Shown in pieces: positions 51,236 through 60,647 of a DNA stretch of 64,000 nt. Under the pieces are notes generated by a model. That model saw only the letters and a list, made by a program, of their open reading frames with translations. It was not told the origin of the DNA and ran no database searches. Both the position numbers and the translations under genes were made by a program. Position 1 is the first letter of the stretch. Each line of letters starts with the position of its first letter. The stretch is from Dehalococcoidia bacterium. GTDB taxonomy: Bacteria > Chloroflexota > Dehalococcoidia > UBA2979. The stretch covers positions 28,235 to 92,234 of the forward strand of contig WHSU01000013.1 in NCBI GenBank assembly GCA_009379925.1, written 5' to 3'.

Positions 51236-51748
51236 GTGCCCCGCATGTCCGAGGAGCTACGCGAGCAGTTTCTCCAGCAACCACACATCGGCGTGATCGC
51301 CACGCTGCGCCGGGACGGGCGGCCATACACGGTGCCGGTGTGGTGGCTCTGGCACGAACAGAGCATCTGGCTCACGGGCACGACAGGCCGCATCTGGTGC
51401 CGGCAACTCGAGCATGACCCGCGCATCTCGCTGTGCATCGAGGCGGGCGCGCCGCAGCCCGGTCACGTGGGTGTGGACGGCACGGCCACCGCGCTTCGAT
51501 CACCCGACTTCGACATCTGGTCGGTGAGCCGCCTGCTGGCAGAGAAGTACGTGGGGCGGGGCGACCCCTCGCGGGCTGAGCAGGTCGAGCGCTTCTTCAC
51601 GAACATGCAGACGGAGCCTCGGATGCTCTTCCGTATCGAACCGGAAGTGTGGCGCGCCATCGACATGAGCGTGTACGAAGGCAAGCGGGCGGATCGGGAG
51701 CACCAGGCGCGCGTCCGCTCTGAGCCGGCCGCACGCGCCGAGGGCTGA
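51236..51748 (+). CDS. PPOX-type F420/FMN split-barrel protein
   Basis: The 170-residue protein has HIGVIATLRRDGRPYTVPVWWLWHEQSIWLTGTTGRIWCRQLEHDPRISLCIEAG, the flavin-barrel core shared with F420-dependent PPOX proteins. RIWCRQLEHDPR corresponds to the cofactor-binding loop. The start GTG is fixed by an AGGAGG site. It is the third such gene in the window. Confidence 0.85.
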   Translation: MPRMSEELREQFLQQPHIGVIATLRRDGRPYTVPVWWLWHEQSIWLTGTTGRIWCRQLEHDPRISLCIEAGAPQPGHVGVDGTATALRSPDFDIWSVSRLLAEKYVGRGDPSRAEQVERFFTNMQTEPRMLFRIEPEVWRAIDMSVYEGKRADREHQARVRSEPAARAEG

Positions 51749-51910
51749 CGGGGCGTGCTTCAGGACTTCTTATAGCCGTCCTACGCCTCTTTAACTCGTC
51801 CGTACTGACACTTGCTGCATCCACTCGATCGCCTCGTGCCCTGCGCGAGGCCGTGCCGCGCGAGGACTGCGCGGGCGACAGACGCAGGACGCGCGGGCAG
51901 GCAGCGGTAC

Positions 51911-54128
51911 ATGCTCTCTCTTCTCCCCTCGACCTTCGCGCGGCGGCTGGCGCTGCTCTCGCTCGTAGCGTTGCTGGCGCTCGCCGGCGGCGGCGCCGGT
52001 CAGGTGGAAGCGGCGCGGGCCGTGCTGTTCACTAGTTCGTTTGGCACGACCACTCCCGTCAACTTCGATGGCGTTGACGGCTGGGACGACGGAGACGGCA
52101 ACGGGAGCAACGCGAAGCTGGACGACGCCAAAGCGCGACCGGGAAGCCTGACGCCGTCGCACCTCTACCTGCGGCAGTTCCAGTCCGCGACGCGGACGGT
52201 CAGCACCGTCGGCTACGAGGACATCGAGCTCAGCTTCTACTGCCGAGGGGACCTGGACGCGGACGCCGCGGACGCTCTAACGCTGGAACTCGACCTCGAT
52301 GGCGACGGGACGTTCGAGCAACCGATGACCTACTCGCTCGACAGCCCAACGGCCGACTGTCCTGACAACGGCTGGTCGGCCGCCCCGCACCTCGTGGCGC
52401 TCTCCTCGCTCGACTCGGCTGTCGATGACAACGCCAGCATCTCGTTCCGTTTCGTTGCGTCCGGCAACCGGATTCAGGAGGAGATGCGCGTCGACGACGT
52501 GTCGCTCACGGGCGAGCCGATCGCGGTCGTGGTGGACGGCGACGAAGATGGCGTTGCGGACGCCGACGACAACTGCCCGGCAGCAGCGAACGCGGACCAG
52601 GCCGACCTCGATGAGGACGGGCTCGGCGACCTCTGCGACGACGACCGCGACGATGACGGTGTCCCGAACGCCGAGGAGGACGCGGCCGGCTCGAACCCTG
52701 ACGACGCCGCCTCCACGCCGGAGATGTGTGACGGGCTCGACAACGACGCGCATGGGGATGTCGACGAGGGCTTCGGTGACCTCGATGCCGACGGGAAAGC
52801 CGACTGCATCGACGACGACCGCGACGGTGACGGTGTCCCGAACGCCCAGGAGGACGCGGCCGGCTCCGACCCCGACGACGCCACCTCCACGCCGGAGACC
52901 TGCGACGGCATAGACAACGACGCAAACGAGGGAATCGACGAGGGCTTCGGTGACCTCGATGCCGACGGGAAAGCGGACTGCGTCGACGACGACCGCGACG
53001 GTGACGGTGTCCCGAACCTCGAGGAAGACACGGCCGGCTCGGACCCGGACGACGCCGCCTCCATGCCTACGCCCGAGGTCTGCGACGGCATCGACAATGA
53101 CGCGGATGGCGTGACCGACGAGGGCTTCGGTGACCTCGATGCCGACGGGGAAGCGGACTGCGTCGACGACGACCGCGACGGTGACGGTGTCCCGAACCTC
53201 GAGGAGGATGCGGCGGGGTCTAACCCGAACCACCCACATTCGATTCCGGAAGTCTGCGACGGTGTCGACAACGACCTCGATGGCGTGATCGACGAGGACG
53301 GTGTCTGCCCTGAGCCCGACACCGACGGAGACGACATCCCGGATGCGGACGACAACTGCCCCGCCGAGGCGAATGCCGGCCAGTCCGACCTCGATGGCGA
53401 CGGGCTCGGGGATGCCTGCGACGCGGTCGACGACCGAGCCACCCAGGGGAACCCGCCGCCGGCCCAGGGGAACAACGCCCAGCAGGGCGGCGATGACCCG
53501 CAGCCGACGCCTAGCCCGACGCCCGTCGCCACCTCGACGCCGCCGGCACCCGAAGTGGCAGGTGTCGCTGTCGGGATCAAAAACGAGCTGCTGTCGCCTT
53601 CCCCCGCGCGGGCGGGCGAGGAGGTGGTGTTCGGCATCGATGCCACGGTGAGCGGGCCGGTGGACGGTGGCCTGGCCACCGTCTGGGTGCAGTTCGACTC
53701 GGCGGCGCTCGGCTACTCCGGTAGCGATGCCCCCCGGCATTATGGTGGTGACCGGCCTGGTGCGCTGCCACTTCGGTACGGCGACCGACAACCTGTCCTT
53801 CGACGTGCGGTTCGAGGCGCTGCAGGTGACGGCTAGAGCCGAGGTGCTGGCGACACTGGTGTTGATGCACGAGCCGGCTGGGGTGCTAGAAGAGGTCACC
53901 GCCGGCCCGGCCGTTGCCGGCGTTGCCATCGTAGACGTCGAGGGGTTGCAGATCCCCGCGCTCGGTGACGGCAGTGGGACGGGGCGCAACGCCGAGCTGT
54001 GGTTCATCGGCGCGCTGGGCGGAGCAGTCGTGGGGGCGCTGGGGCTCTCGACCGCCGCCCGGTTTGTGCGTCTTCGACGGCTGCCGCGGCACTCGCGCCG
54101 CGCCCGCCCGCGCCAGGTGACGCGCTAG
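51911..54128 (+). pseudogene. Secreted thrombospondin-3-like Ca-binding repeat protein, frameshifted at a C6 run
   Basis: A signal peptide (about residues 1-37) precedes a beta-sandwich segment and then a Ca-binding region of D-x-D-x-D-G motifs (TSP3-like). That region is built from four near-identical units of 58-60 residues with CDGxDND and DEGFGDLDADG motifs. A Pro/Thr linker and a cohesin-like segment (VFGIDATVSG) follow. At 53730-53735 a run of six C shifts the frame; removing one C joins GLATVWVQFDSAALGYSGSD to GIMVVTGLVRCHFGTATDN and a C-terminal membrane anchor plus basic tail ending at 54128. As read, the first frame stops at 53836. Confidence 0.75.
52637..53220 (+). repeat. Four tandem coding repeats of 174-180 bp
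   Basis: Near-identical units begin at about 52637, 52811, 52985 and 53165. Each encodes DDDRDGDGVPN...CDGxDND...DEGFGDLDADGKADC. DNA-level similarity suggests recent duplication or recombination in the gene. Confidence 0.8.
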
Positions 54129-54147
54129 GCGCTGGAGAGGGACATCG

Positions 54148-54891
54148 GTGGAGGTACGACCGGCGGGCATCCTCGTCGCACTCGCTATCCTCGCGACGTG
54201 TGGCCTCGCCTTCGTGGTCTCGGTCGCGGGCGAAGGGCGGGTGCCGGCGCCAGTGGCGGCCTCGCCGACGACGACCGCGGTTGCCGAGGCGCCCCCGAGC
54301 CCTACGCCGAGCCCTACGCCGAACGCGTCGCCCGAGGCGACACCGGCATCGACGCCGGTGCTCGAGACGGAGGCGCTGATTCCCCGGGTGCTCTCGGAAG
54401 TGCGGGACACGCCAGGTGGGGACCCCGTGGACGAACCCCCGGCGACGCTGGGCGAGGCGCGGCTCCGGATCCCGGCGCTGGGCGTGGACGCCCCGGTACT
54501 CACGATGGGCTTCAACCCGCAGGGGCAACTGGAGGTGCCGTGGACCTCCTACGACGTGGGTTGGTACTCGGTGTCGGCCCGCCCGGGAAGCGCGGGGAAC
54601 GCGTTGATGGGGGGGCACCTGAACTGGGCTGGTGAGCTGGGCGTCTTCGACCGCTTGAGCGAACTGAGCGCGGGCGACCTGATCTACGTGGATACGGTGG
54701 ACGGGCGCGTCACCTACGAGGTCGAGCGCACGCATTACATCGCGTACGACTCGACGTTCGCGGAGTTGCTAGGGGTGCGGAGCGGGCGCGAGACGCTGAC
54801 GCTCTTCACCTGTGGTGGCACGTTCGACCAGTCGCGCCGTGAGTACGACGAGCGCTTCGTGGTGCGCGCGGTGATGGTGGACGCAGGGTAG
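54148..54891 (+). CDS. Class D/F-like sortase
   Basis: The 247-residue protein has an N-terminal membrane anchor (about residues 6-27), a Pro/Thr linker and the sortase domain. His157 is in MGGHLNW, Cys222 in TLTLFTCGG, and a catalytic Arg is in the SRREYDER segment. This is the TLxTC-containing single-domain sortase type that attaches or joins surface proteins. It directly follows the TSP3-like gene, a natural substrate candidate, but no LPxTG is visible in that product's C-terminus. Confidence 0.88.
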   Translation: MEVRPAGILVALAILATCGLAFVVSVAGEGRVPAPVAASPTTTAVAEAPPSPTPSPTPNASPEATPASTPVLETEALIPRVLSEVRDTPGGDPVDEPPATLGEARLRIPALGVDAPVLTMGFNPQGQLEVPWTSYDVGWYSVSARPGSAGNALMGGHLNWAGELGVFDRLSELSAGDLIYVDTVDGRVTYEVERTHYIAYDSTFAELLGVRSGRETLTLFTCGGTFDQSRREYDERFVVRAVMVDAG

Positions 54892-54934
54892 CCCGCTCGA
54901 CGCGTCCACGCGCCATCGGTGCGGCTCCCGCCGA

Positions 54935-55654
54935 TCAGGCGGAAAAGGCCGCGGCGGGCACCGGTAGGTTGGCCAGGCGGTAGCCCGTGCCCCACTGGGA
55001 GAGCAGGTACTGGGGGTCGGCCGGGTCCGCCTCGATCTTCTTGCGCAGGTAGCCGATGTAGATCCGCAGGTAGTGGGTGTCGTCCATGTACTCGTCGCCC
55101 CAGACGGTGCTCAGCAGGAAACGGTGCGGCGCCACCTTCCCGATGCGTGAGGCGAGCGCCGCGAGCAGGCGGTACTCGGTGGGGGTGAGCTGTACGACCT
55201 CGCCGCCCTTGCGCACCATCTGCTCGTCCAGCTCGACCTCCAGCTCGCCGGTGCGGATCAGGGTGCTCGCGCCCTGTGCCTGGCGCTGCCGAGCGACGCG
55301 ACGGAGGGCGGCGCGCAGCCGGCCGGCCAGCTCCATCTCGGTCACAGGCTGCTCGATGTAGTCGTCGGCGCCAGCGTCCAGGACGCGCACGATGCTCTTG
55401 GCGTCGCCGCCGGGGCCCACGACGACGATCGGGATGTCCGTCAGGGCACGGATGATGCGGGTGAACTCATCGCCCGCCATCTCCTCGAGTTCCAGGCTGA
55501 CCACGACGGCGTCCGGGCGATGCTCGTAGACCTTGCGGAGGCCATCGAAAGCGCCGGCGGCGTGGACCACCTGGTAGGGGCCTGCCGTGACGGCCGGCGA
55601 TTCGGGCAGCCGCGTGCGGCGCTCGGCTTCAACCAGCAGGACCGTGGTCATCAT
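54935..55654 (-). CDS. OmpR-type response regulator with degenerate receiver
   Basis: The 239-residue protein has an N-terminal receiver-like fold and a winged-helix DNA-binding domain (LTPTEYRLLAALASRIGKVAPHRFLLSTVWGDEYMDDTHYLRIYIGYLRKKIE). The phosphoacceptor Asp is replaced by Ser53 (VVVSLELEEM) and the conserved Lys after strand 5 by Gln (YIEQPVT). It is therefore probably not phosphorylated in the usual way. No histidine kinase gene is adjacent. Confidence 0.88.
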   Translation of the reverse strand: MMTTVLLVEAERRTRLPESPAVTAGPYQVVHAAGAFDGLRKVYEHRPDAVVVSLELEEMAGDEFTRIIRALTDIPIVVVGPGGDAKSIVRVLDAGADDYIEQPVTEMELAGRLRAALRRVARQRQAQGASTLIRTGELEVELDEQMVRKGGEVVQLTPTEYRLLAALASRIGKVAPHRFLLSTVWGDEYMDDTHYLRIYIGYLRKKIEADPADPQYLLSQWGTGYRLANLPVPAAAFSA

Positions 55655-55733
55655 GATCTCCCGTCATCCCGGCGCACGCGACGCCCCCTCAACTGGCCCA
55701 CCGCAGCCGCGGCACGCGCGAGGCCTGGAGGCG

Positions 55734-56423
55734 TTAGCCCCGGCCCCGCTCGGTGAGGATCAGGCCCGGATCGTCCGGGTCGCGCTCGAGCTTCTGTCGC
55801 AAGTGGCGGATGTGGACGCGCAGATGTGCGCGCGACTCGGCGTGGTCGCCGCCCCAGACCTCGCCCACCAGCCGGTAGTAGGGGACCACCTGCCCGGCGT
55901 AGCGGGCGAGGACGGCGAGCAGGCGGAACTCCGCCGGCGTGAGGTGGACCAGCCGGCCCTCGCGGCGCACCTCGTGGCGTTCGAGCGAGATCGTGACGCC
56001 CGCGCCCTGGCAGTCGGGCTCCGCGCCCTCTGCCGCCTCCGGCGTGACGGGATGCCGCCGTAGCAGCGAGCGCAGGCGCGCGGCCAGCTCGGCCGGCCCG
56101 GCGTAGCAGATGTACTCGTCGGCCCCGGCGTCCAGGTAGCGCAGCTGCTCGTCCGCGTCGCGGGCGTCGCCCAGCACCACCACGGGCGTGCCACCGCGCG
56201 CGACCTGGACGGCCATCGACAGCCTGTCGTGCCCGCGCGTGTCCAGCACCACGATGTCCGCGGCGGGGCTGACCGTATCGTCGAGCACGTCCGCCGGTTC
56301 AACCACCCGCACGTCGACGGCATCGAGCGCCGGCAACGGCGCCGCGATATCCGAGATCACGGCGAGACGCAGCCGGCGAGGGTCGTCGCCTGCCCTGGGC
56401 TCACGCACTGCATCCGCGTTCAT
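55734..56423 (-). CDS. OmpR-type response regulator with shortened wing
   Basis: The 229-residue protein keeps a candidate phosphoacceptor (D61 in ADIVVLDTRGHD) but lacks the usual acidic pair near its start and the conserved Lys. The winged-helix domain (LTPAEFRLLAVLARYAGQVVPYYRLVGEVWGGDHAESRAHLRVHIRHLRQKLE) ends at ILTERGRG, about 5-10 residues shorter than typical ends (RGVGYRL). It is paralogous to the previous gene. The start is placed at MNADAV; a longer N-terminus to 56469 is possible. Confidence 0.85.
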   Translation of the reverse strand: MNADAVREPRAGDDPRRLRLAVISDIAAPLPALDAVDVRVVEPADVLDDTVSPAADIVVLDTRGHDRLSMAVQVARGGTPVVVLGDARDADEQLRYLDAGADEYICYAGPAELAARLRSLLRRHPVTPEAAEGAEPDCQGAGVTISLERHEVRREGRLVHLTPAEFRLLAVLARYAGQVVPYYRLVGEVWGGDHAESRAHLRVHIRHLRQKLERDPDDPGLILTERGRG

Positions 56424-56607
56424 ATGAATGATCCCGCCGCTTTCATACAAAGTCTTCATCTTGTTCATCGGTCGACGCGTCCCGAATCTGAAGGGGTGGG
56501 GCCAAACTCTGCCGAATTGTCGGAATTGATGGGGAAGTGGCCGGGGCCGCCGATGATCAGGACATAGCGGGCGGAGCAGCCGCCCCTGGCCCCCGGAGGT
56601 TGCCGTC

Positions 56608-57009
56608 ATGGTTGAACCGACCGTCCTTGTCCTTGGCCCCCCGTCCGACACCCTCGCGGTACTCCGCGCGCTCAAGGGCTACGCCGTGCAGGCGTGGTCC
56701 GACGAGGTGTCGCGGCTTGTTGAGGACCCGGCGACGCTGGCGTGCGCCGACGCCGTCGTGATCATCGACACGTCGTTGACCACCGAGTCGGCCACGCACC
56801 CGCAGCTGCGGCAGTTCGAGGGTCCGAAGTTGCTGGCCGTCGCGGTACCGCAGTCGATCTCGGAGACGATGGCGCTGGTGGACGACGGCTTCGACGTGGT
56901 CCTCCACTGGCCGGCCCTGGCCGAACTGGTCGCCGCGCGCGCCGCGCGCATGCTGCGGGCCCCGCGCCTGGCGGGCACGTCAGTACAGCGCCGCCAGCTC
57001 GCCGCCTGA
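56608..57009 (+). CDS. Receiver-like single-domain protein
   Basis: The 133-residue protein PTVLVLGPPSDTLAVLRALKGYAVQAW..ADAVVIIDTSLTTES has the alternating alpha/beta pattern of a receiver, with D54 as possible acceptor. It lacks an acidic pair and any output domain. It is divergent from the two degenerate regulators and may be a stand-alone modulator in the same circuit. The family assignment is by fold pattern only. Confidence 0.5.
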   Translation: MVEPTVLVLGPPSDTLAVLRALKGYAVQAWSDEVSRLVEDPATLACADAVVIIDTSLTTESATHPQLRQFEGPKLLAVAVPQSISETMALVDDGFDVVLHWPALAELVAARAARMLRAPRLAGTSVQRRQLAA

Positions 57010-57112
57010 CGCGTCCCGAAGGCTGCGGCTTCGGGGCGTTTCCCGCGGGCGATCGCGGGGAACCCCTACGTCGCGCGCGTGAGCGCCTCACGCCGCCCGC
57101 CGACGATCAGGT

Positions 57113-58051
57113 ATGCAGATCGCAGCGGCACACTACCGGACGGACGACGATGGCCAGTGGTCGCGTCGATGGGTTGCCGTAGCCCTCATGGGCGTCACCG
57201 CCCTCGCCGCGGGGCTGCTCCCGGCCCCCACGGGAAGCCAGCCCCCGCCTGACCTCCCGGCCTACGGCCTGCTGAGGCCGCGGGCCGCCCACCCCGACCT
57301 CGATGCCATCGCCGCGCCTCGTGTGCTGGTGAGGCAGGAGCCGTCACCCCTGCGGCCCGGCCTGGCCGAAGCGCTCGCGCGGTGGGACGCCCTCGACCGG
57401 GACTTCGCACTTACGAGCCGCCCGGCCGACACGAGCGTCGAGGTGACGGCACCGGCCGCACCGCCCGCCGAGGCGCCACCCGCGCCGGCGGCCGTCGAGC
57501 AAGCCGCCGCACCGGCCGCGACGCCAACGACACCGCAGGCCGTTCCGGCATCCGCGGCCCCTGCCGCGGCCCCGGCCGTGGACACTGCGGTCGCCACCGC
57601 CCCACCGGTCGAGTCGGTGACGGCGCCACCGCCCCCAGCGCCCTCGGTCTCGCTGTCCGCGAAGGAGGCGGGGCTCCTGGAGGCGATGAACCAGCAACGG
57701 GCGGCGGCGGGCCTCGAGCCCCTGGTCGCGCGGCAGGACCTGACGACGGTCGCACGCGGGCGCTCGGCTGACATGGTGGCGAATGACTACTTCGGACACT
57801 TCCACGAGGGCGGGACCTCCGCCTACTCAATGCTGACCTCGGCGGGCGTGGGCTACGGCGCCGCCGGCGAGAACCTGGCGAAGGTGCCGGGCGACAGCTC
57901 GACGGCGGTCCAGCTCGCCATCGATGCCCTGATGGCGAGCCCGACGCATCGAGAGAACATCCTGCGCGGCGACTATCGATTCGTCGGCGTGGGCGAGCGC
58001 GTGGACGCCAACGGCATCACGATCCTGACGGCGATCTTCACCGACCGGTAG
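57113..58051 (+). CDS. Secreted CAP (SCP/PR-1) domain protein
   Basis: The 312-residue protein has a hydrophobic signal segment (WVAVALMGVTALAAGLLPA, about residues 20-40), a Pro/Ala linker (about 100-180) and a CAP domain (about 180-312). The CAP domain includes MNQQRAAAGLEPL, MVANDYFGHFHEGG with its His, GENLAKVPG and SPTHRENILRGDYRFVGVG. CAP domains bind lipids or act at the surface. It is probably anchored to or released from the envelope. Confidence 0.9.
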   Translation: MQIAAAHYRTDDDGQWSRRWVAVALMGVTALAAGLLPAPTGSQPPPDLPAYGLLRPRAAHPDLDAIAAPRVLVRQEPSPLRPGLAEALARWDALDRDFALTSRPADTSVEVTAPAAPPAEAPPAPAAVEQAAAPAATPTTPQAVPASAAPAAAPAVDTAVATAPPVESVTAPPPPAPSVSLSAKEAGLLEAMNQQRAAAGLEPLVARQDLTTVARGRSADMVANDYFGHFHEGGTSAYSMLTSAGVGYGAAGENLAKVPGDSSTAVQLAIDALMASPTHRENILRGDYRFVGVGERVDANGITILTAIFTDR

Positions 58052-58201
58052 CCGGCCTCCGTTCTCCGGCGGGACACCTCGACAGCGACGACTGGCCGGC
58101 GCCGCGCTGACGAGCACCCGAGCGCCATCCATGCCCGCACACCTCGATGTCCGGGCACAGCCGCTATCATGCGCGGCACGGAAGACAAAGGGGGGTGGGG
58201 G

Positions 58202-58684
58202 ATGGCGACTCGCGAAGAGGTGATCGAGGCGATTCGAGGCATCGACGGGCGGCTGGAGGCGATTCGCGAGGCGATCCTGGCGAACGGCGAGCAGCCGCTG
58301 GACGAGGGGACGTGGCGCGTCCGCGACGCGCTCTCGCACCTGGCGGCGCGGTCGAACGGGGTCCAGCGGGTGCTCGGGATGGCCGAGGCGGCGCGCACCG
58401 GTTCCGGGGCCGTGCGGCCGCCGGGCAGCATCGATGAGATCAACGCCGGCCAGGTGGAGGAGCGCCGCAACCAAAGCGTGGAAGAGCTGCTGGAGGAGAT
58501 CCGGGCAGGCCACGCCGCGGCTGCCGAGGCCGTGGCGGGCCTCGATGACGACACGCTAGCTCAGGTGATCACGATCCCGCGCCCGCCCGGCGAGTTGAGC
58601 GTCTCCGACATGCTGCTGCGAGGCGGGCCGGGCCACGACGCGGTCCACCTGGCGCAGGTAGAGGCGGTCGTGACGCCTCGATAG
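58202..58684 (+). CDS. DinB-superfamily-like protein
   Basis: The 160-residue four-helix protein starts MATREEVIEAIRGIDGRLEAI, with WRVRDALSHLAARSNGVQRV (conserved His) and a C-terminal GPGHDAVHLAQVEAV with further histidines. It resembles the DinB/mycothiol-dependent isomerase fold. The start follows a G-rich ribosome-binding stretch. Confidence 0.7.
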   Translation: MATREEVIEAIRGIDGRLEAIREAILANGEQPLDEGTWRVRDALSHLAARSNGVQRVLGMAEAARTGSGAVRPPGSIDEINAGQVEERRNQSVEELLEEIRAGHAAAAEAVAGLDDDTLAQVITIPRPPGELSVSDMLLRGGPGHDAVHLAQVEAVVTPR

Positions 58685-58707
58685 CACGGCGGCTCCCGAC
58701 GGACGTG

Positions 58708-58737
58708 CAGCGGGGCGGCCTTCCGGCCGCCCCGCTG
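58708..58737. terminator. Strong terminator hairpin between DinB-like gene and ftsZ
   Basis: CAGCGGGGCGGCC-TTCC-GGCCGCCCCGCTG is a perfect 13-bp stem between convergent genes. It can serve both directions. Confidence 0.75.
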
Positions 58738-58760
58738 TGTGCGACAGCCCTCGTGCGGTA

Positions 58761-60584
58761 CTAGCGCGAGGGGAAGCTCCGGCGCAGGAACGTCGGCAGG
58801 TCCGACTCGGAGAGGGTCTCCGAGGTGGGGTCGGGCCGGATCTCGCCGAGCTTGATGGGCTGCGGGTCGTCCTGCTCTTCCAGCACCTGCCTGATGTTCA
58901 TTTTGCGGGTGCCGCTGAACCCGGTGGCGATCACCGTGATGCGGACCTCGTCCATCATCGAGTCGTCCAGGCTCGTGCCGAAGATGATCTCGGCCTCCGG
59001 GTCGACGACCTCGGCGATGACGCGGGCCGCCTGGTCCAGCTCGCGGAGCCCGAGGTTCTTCGGGCCGGCCACGTTGAAGAGGACGCCGGTCGCGCCGGTG
59101 ATGTCCACCTCCAACAGGGGGCTGGCGATCGCCTGCCGGGCCGCCTCCAGCGCTCGGTGCTCGCCCTTGCCGGTGCCGATGGCCATGAGGGCGGGGCCGG
59201 CGTCCGTCATGATCTTGCGCACGTCCGCGAAGTCCAGGTTCACCATGCCGGGCACGGTGATCAACTCGCTGATGCCCTGGATGCCCTGCCGGAGGACGTC
59301 GTCCGCCGTCTTGAAGCCCTCCTCGATGGTGATGTCCTCCTCGTGCAGCTGGAGGAGCTTGTCGTTAGGGATGACGATGAGCGTGTCCACCTTGCCCTGG
59401 AGGTCGCGCACGCCCTCCTCGGCCTGCTGGCGGCGCCTTGCGCCCTCGAAGGTGAACGGCTTGGTGACGACGCCGATGGTGAGCGCGCCGAGTTCGCGGG
59501 CGACCTCCGCGACGATCGGCGCCGCGCCGGTGCCGGTGCCGCCGCCCATGCAGGCGGTGACGAACACCATCTCCGCGCCGGCCAGCGCCTCGCCCAGGGC
59601 CTCCCGGGACTCCTCGGCGGCTCGCTGGCCGCGCAGCGGGTCCGACCCGGCGCCCAGGCCGCGCGTGAGGCGGTCGCCGATGCGCACCTTCAACTCGGCA
59701 GTGCAGTGCTCCAGCGCCTGCAGGTCCGTGTTCACCGCCACGTACTGCACGCCAGGCAGGCGCGCCGTGATCATGCGGTTGACGGCGTTCGAGCCGCCAC
59801 CGCCCACCCCCACGACCTTGATCGGCGGCAGGGTGTCGAGGTCTTCGAACATCTCGTTGCCTTTCCGGGCGTCCGGCCGGCGGCCGGAGGTCCGCTGCGG
59901 AGGCTCCGCGGGCGGCCGGGTGGGGTGACCGGCGTCCGAGGTGGGCCTGCTCATGCTTGGTGCGTCCGCGCGGGGTGGCCGCTCGGTCCGTCCTGTCGGT
60001 GCTGCCTGCCCTGCCTCTACTGCGACGGCCCCGGCATGTGACGCCCGCGGGGAGTGCGAGCGGGCTGGGGGCGGGGCCTCCTGATCGTCGTCACGGCCGG
60101 CCCGCGGGCCTGCCGCGACCGGCACCGGCGCGTGCCTGGCCTCGCGCGTCCGGACGGACGCGGCGGGCGCGGTGGCCGCCACCGGTTCGCGACGCTCGAC
60201 GCGGGCCGGGGCGCGGGGCGCCGGCCGTGCGGTCGTGGGGAGGTCGTACTCCGAGGGAATGTACCGCGCCGGCTCCTCGGCGGACAGGTCTAGCGGCGCC
60301 GGTGGCGCCTCTCGCGCCTCTGGCTCCGTCGTGGCTGCCGGGCGTAACCGGCCGTCCTGCAGCCGGGCGGCCTCCACCTGCCGGGTGGCAACGTCGGCCA
60401 GCCGGCGGGCGGCCGCGACGGCTTCACGTTGGCCGCGCTCCTCCTCGTCGACGGCGTCCTTGCGCGCGGCAAGGCGCGCCGCCTGCAGGTAGTCGAAGAG
60501 CGTGCCCGGGCCCATGGCGTCCCGGCTGTCCGCTCCCGCCTCGGCCGCCGGCCCGCTGCCCTGGCGTCGGTTCGTGCTGGCCAT
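58761..60584 (-). CDS. ftsZ: FtsZ with a 244-residue in-frame N-terminal extension
   Basis: Residues 245-607 are a normal Fts[18 protein letters not shown], tubulin signature GGGTGTG, T7 loop [11 protein letters not shown], and a C-terminal peptide [10 protein letters not shown] that binds FtsA. A canonical start ([10 protein letters not shown], 59852) has a GGAAAGG site. The same frame continues without stop to an ATG at 60584 that has its own GGGGGAG site. The extra part begins with a helix ([19 protein letters not shown]...) and then a Pro/Ala/Arg-rich disordered stretch. Either two products are made or one start dominates. The 795-bp gap to ftsA would otherwise be non-coding, unusual in this tight cluster. 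Confidence 0.85.
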   Translation of the reverse strand: MASTNRRQGSGPAAEAGADSRDAMGPGTLFDYLQAARLAARKDAVDEEERGQREAVAAARRLADVATRQVEAARLQDGRLRPAATTEPEAREAPPAPLDLSAEEPARYIPSEYDLPTTARPAPRAPARVERREPVAATAPAASVRTREARHAPVPVAAGPRAGRDDDQEAPPPARSHSPRASHAGAVAVEAGQAAPTGRTERPPRADAPSMSRPTSDAGHPTRPPAEPPQRTSGRRPDARKGNEMFEDLDTLPPIKVVGVGGGGSNAVNRMITARLPGVQYVAVNTDLQALEHCTAELKVRIGDRLTRGLGAGSDPLRGQRAAEESREALGEALAGAEMVFVTACMGGGTGTGAAPIVAEVARELGALTIGVVTKPFTFEGARRRQQAEEGVRDLQGKVDTLIVIPNDKLLQLHEEDITIEEGFKTADDVLRQGIQGISELITVPGMVNLDFADVRKIMTDAGPALMAIGTGKGEHRALEAARQAIASPLLEVDITGATGVLFNVAGPKNLGLRELDQAARVIAEVVDPEAEIIFGTSLDDSMMDEVRITVIATGFSGTRKMNIRQVLEEQDDPQPIKLGEIRPDPTSETLSESDLPTFLRRSFPSR

Positions 60585-60647
60585 GATCTCCCCCGTTCCG
60601 CCGCCGGAGCACATCGGATGCGCTCCGCCTCCGGCTCCCGTGCCGGT

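Noticed and set aside
52637..53220. CRISPR-like or satellite repeat
   Set aside because: The repeats are 174-180 bp, in frame and code for Ca-binding motifs; there are no spacers.
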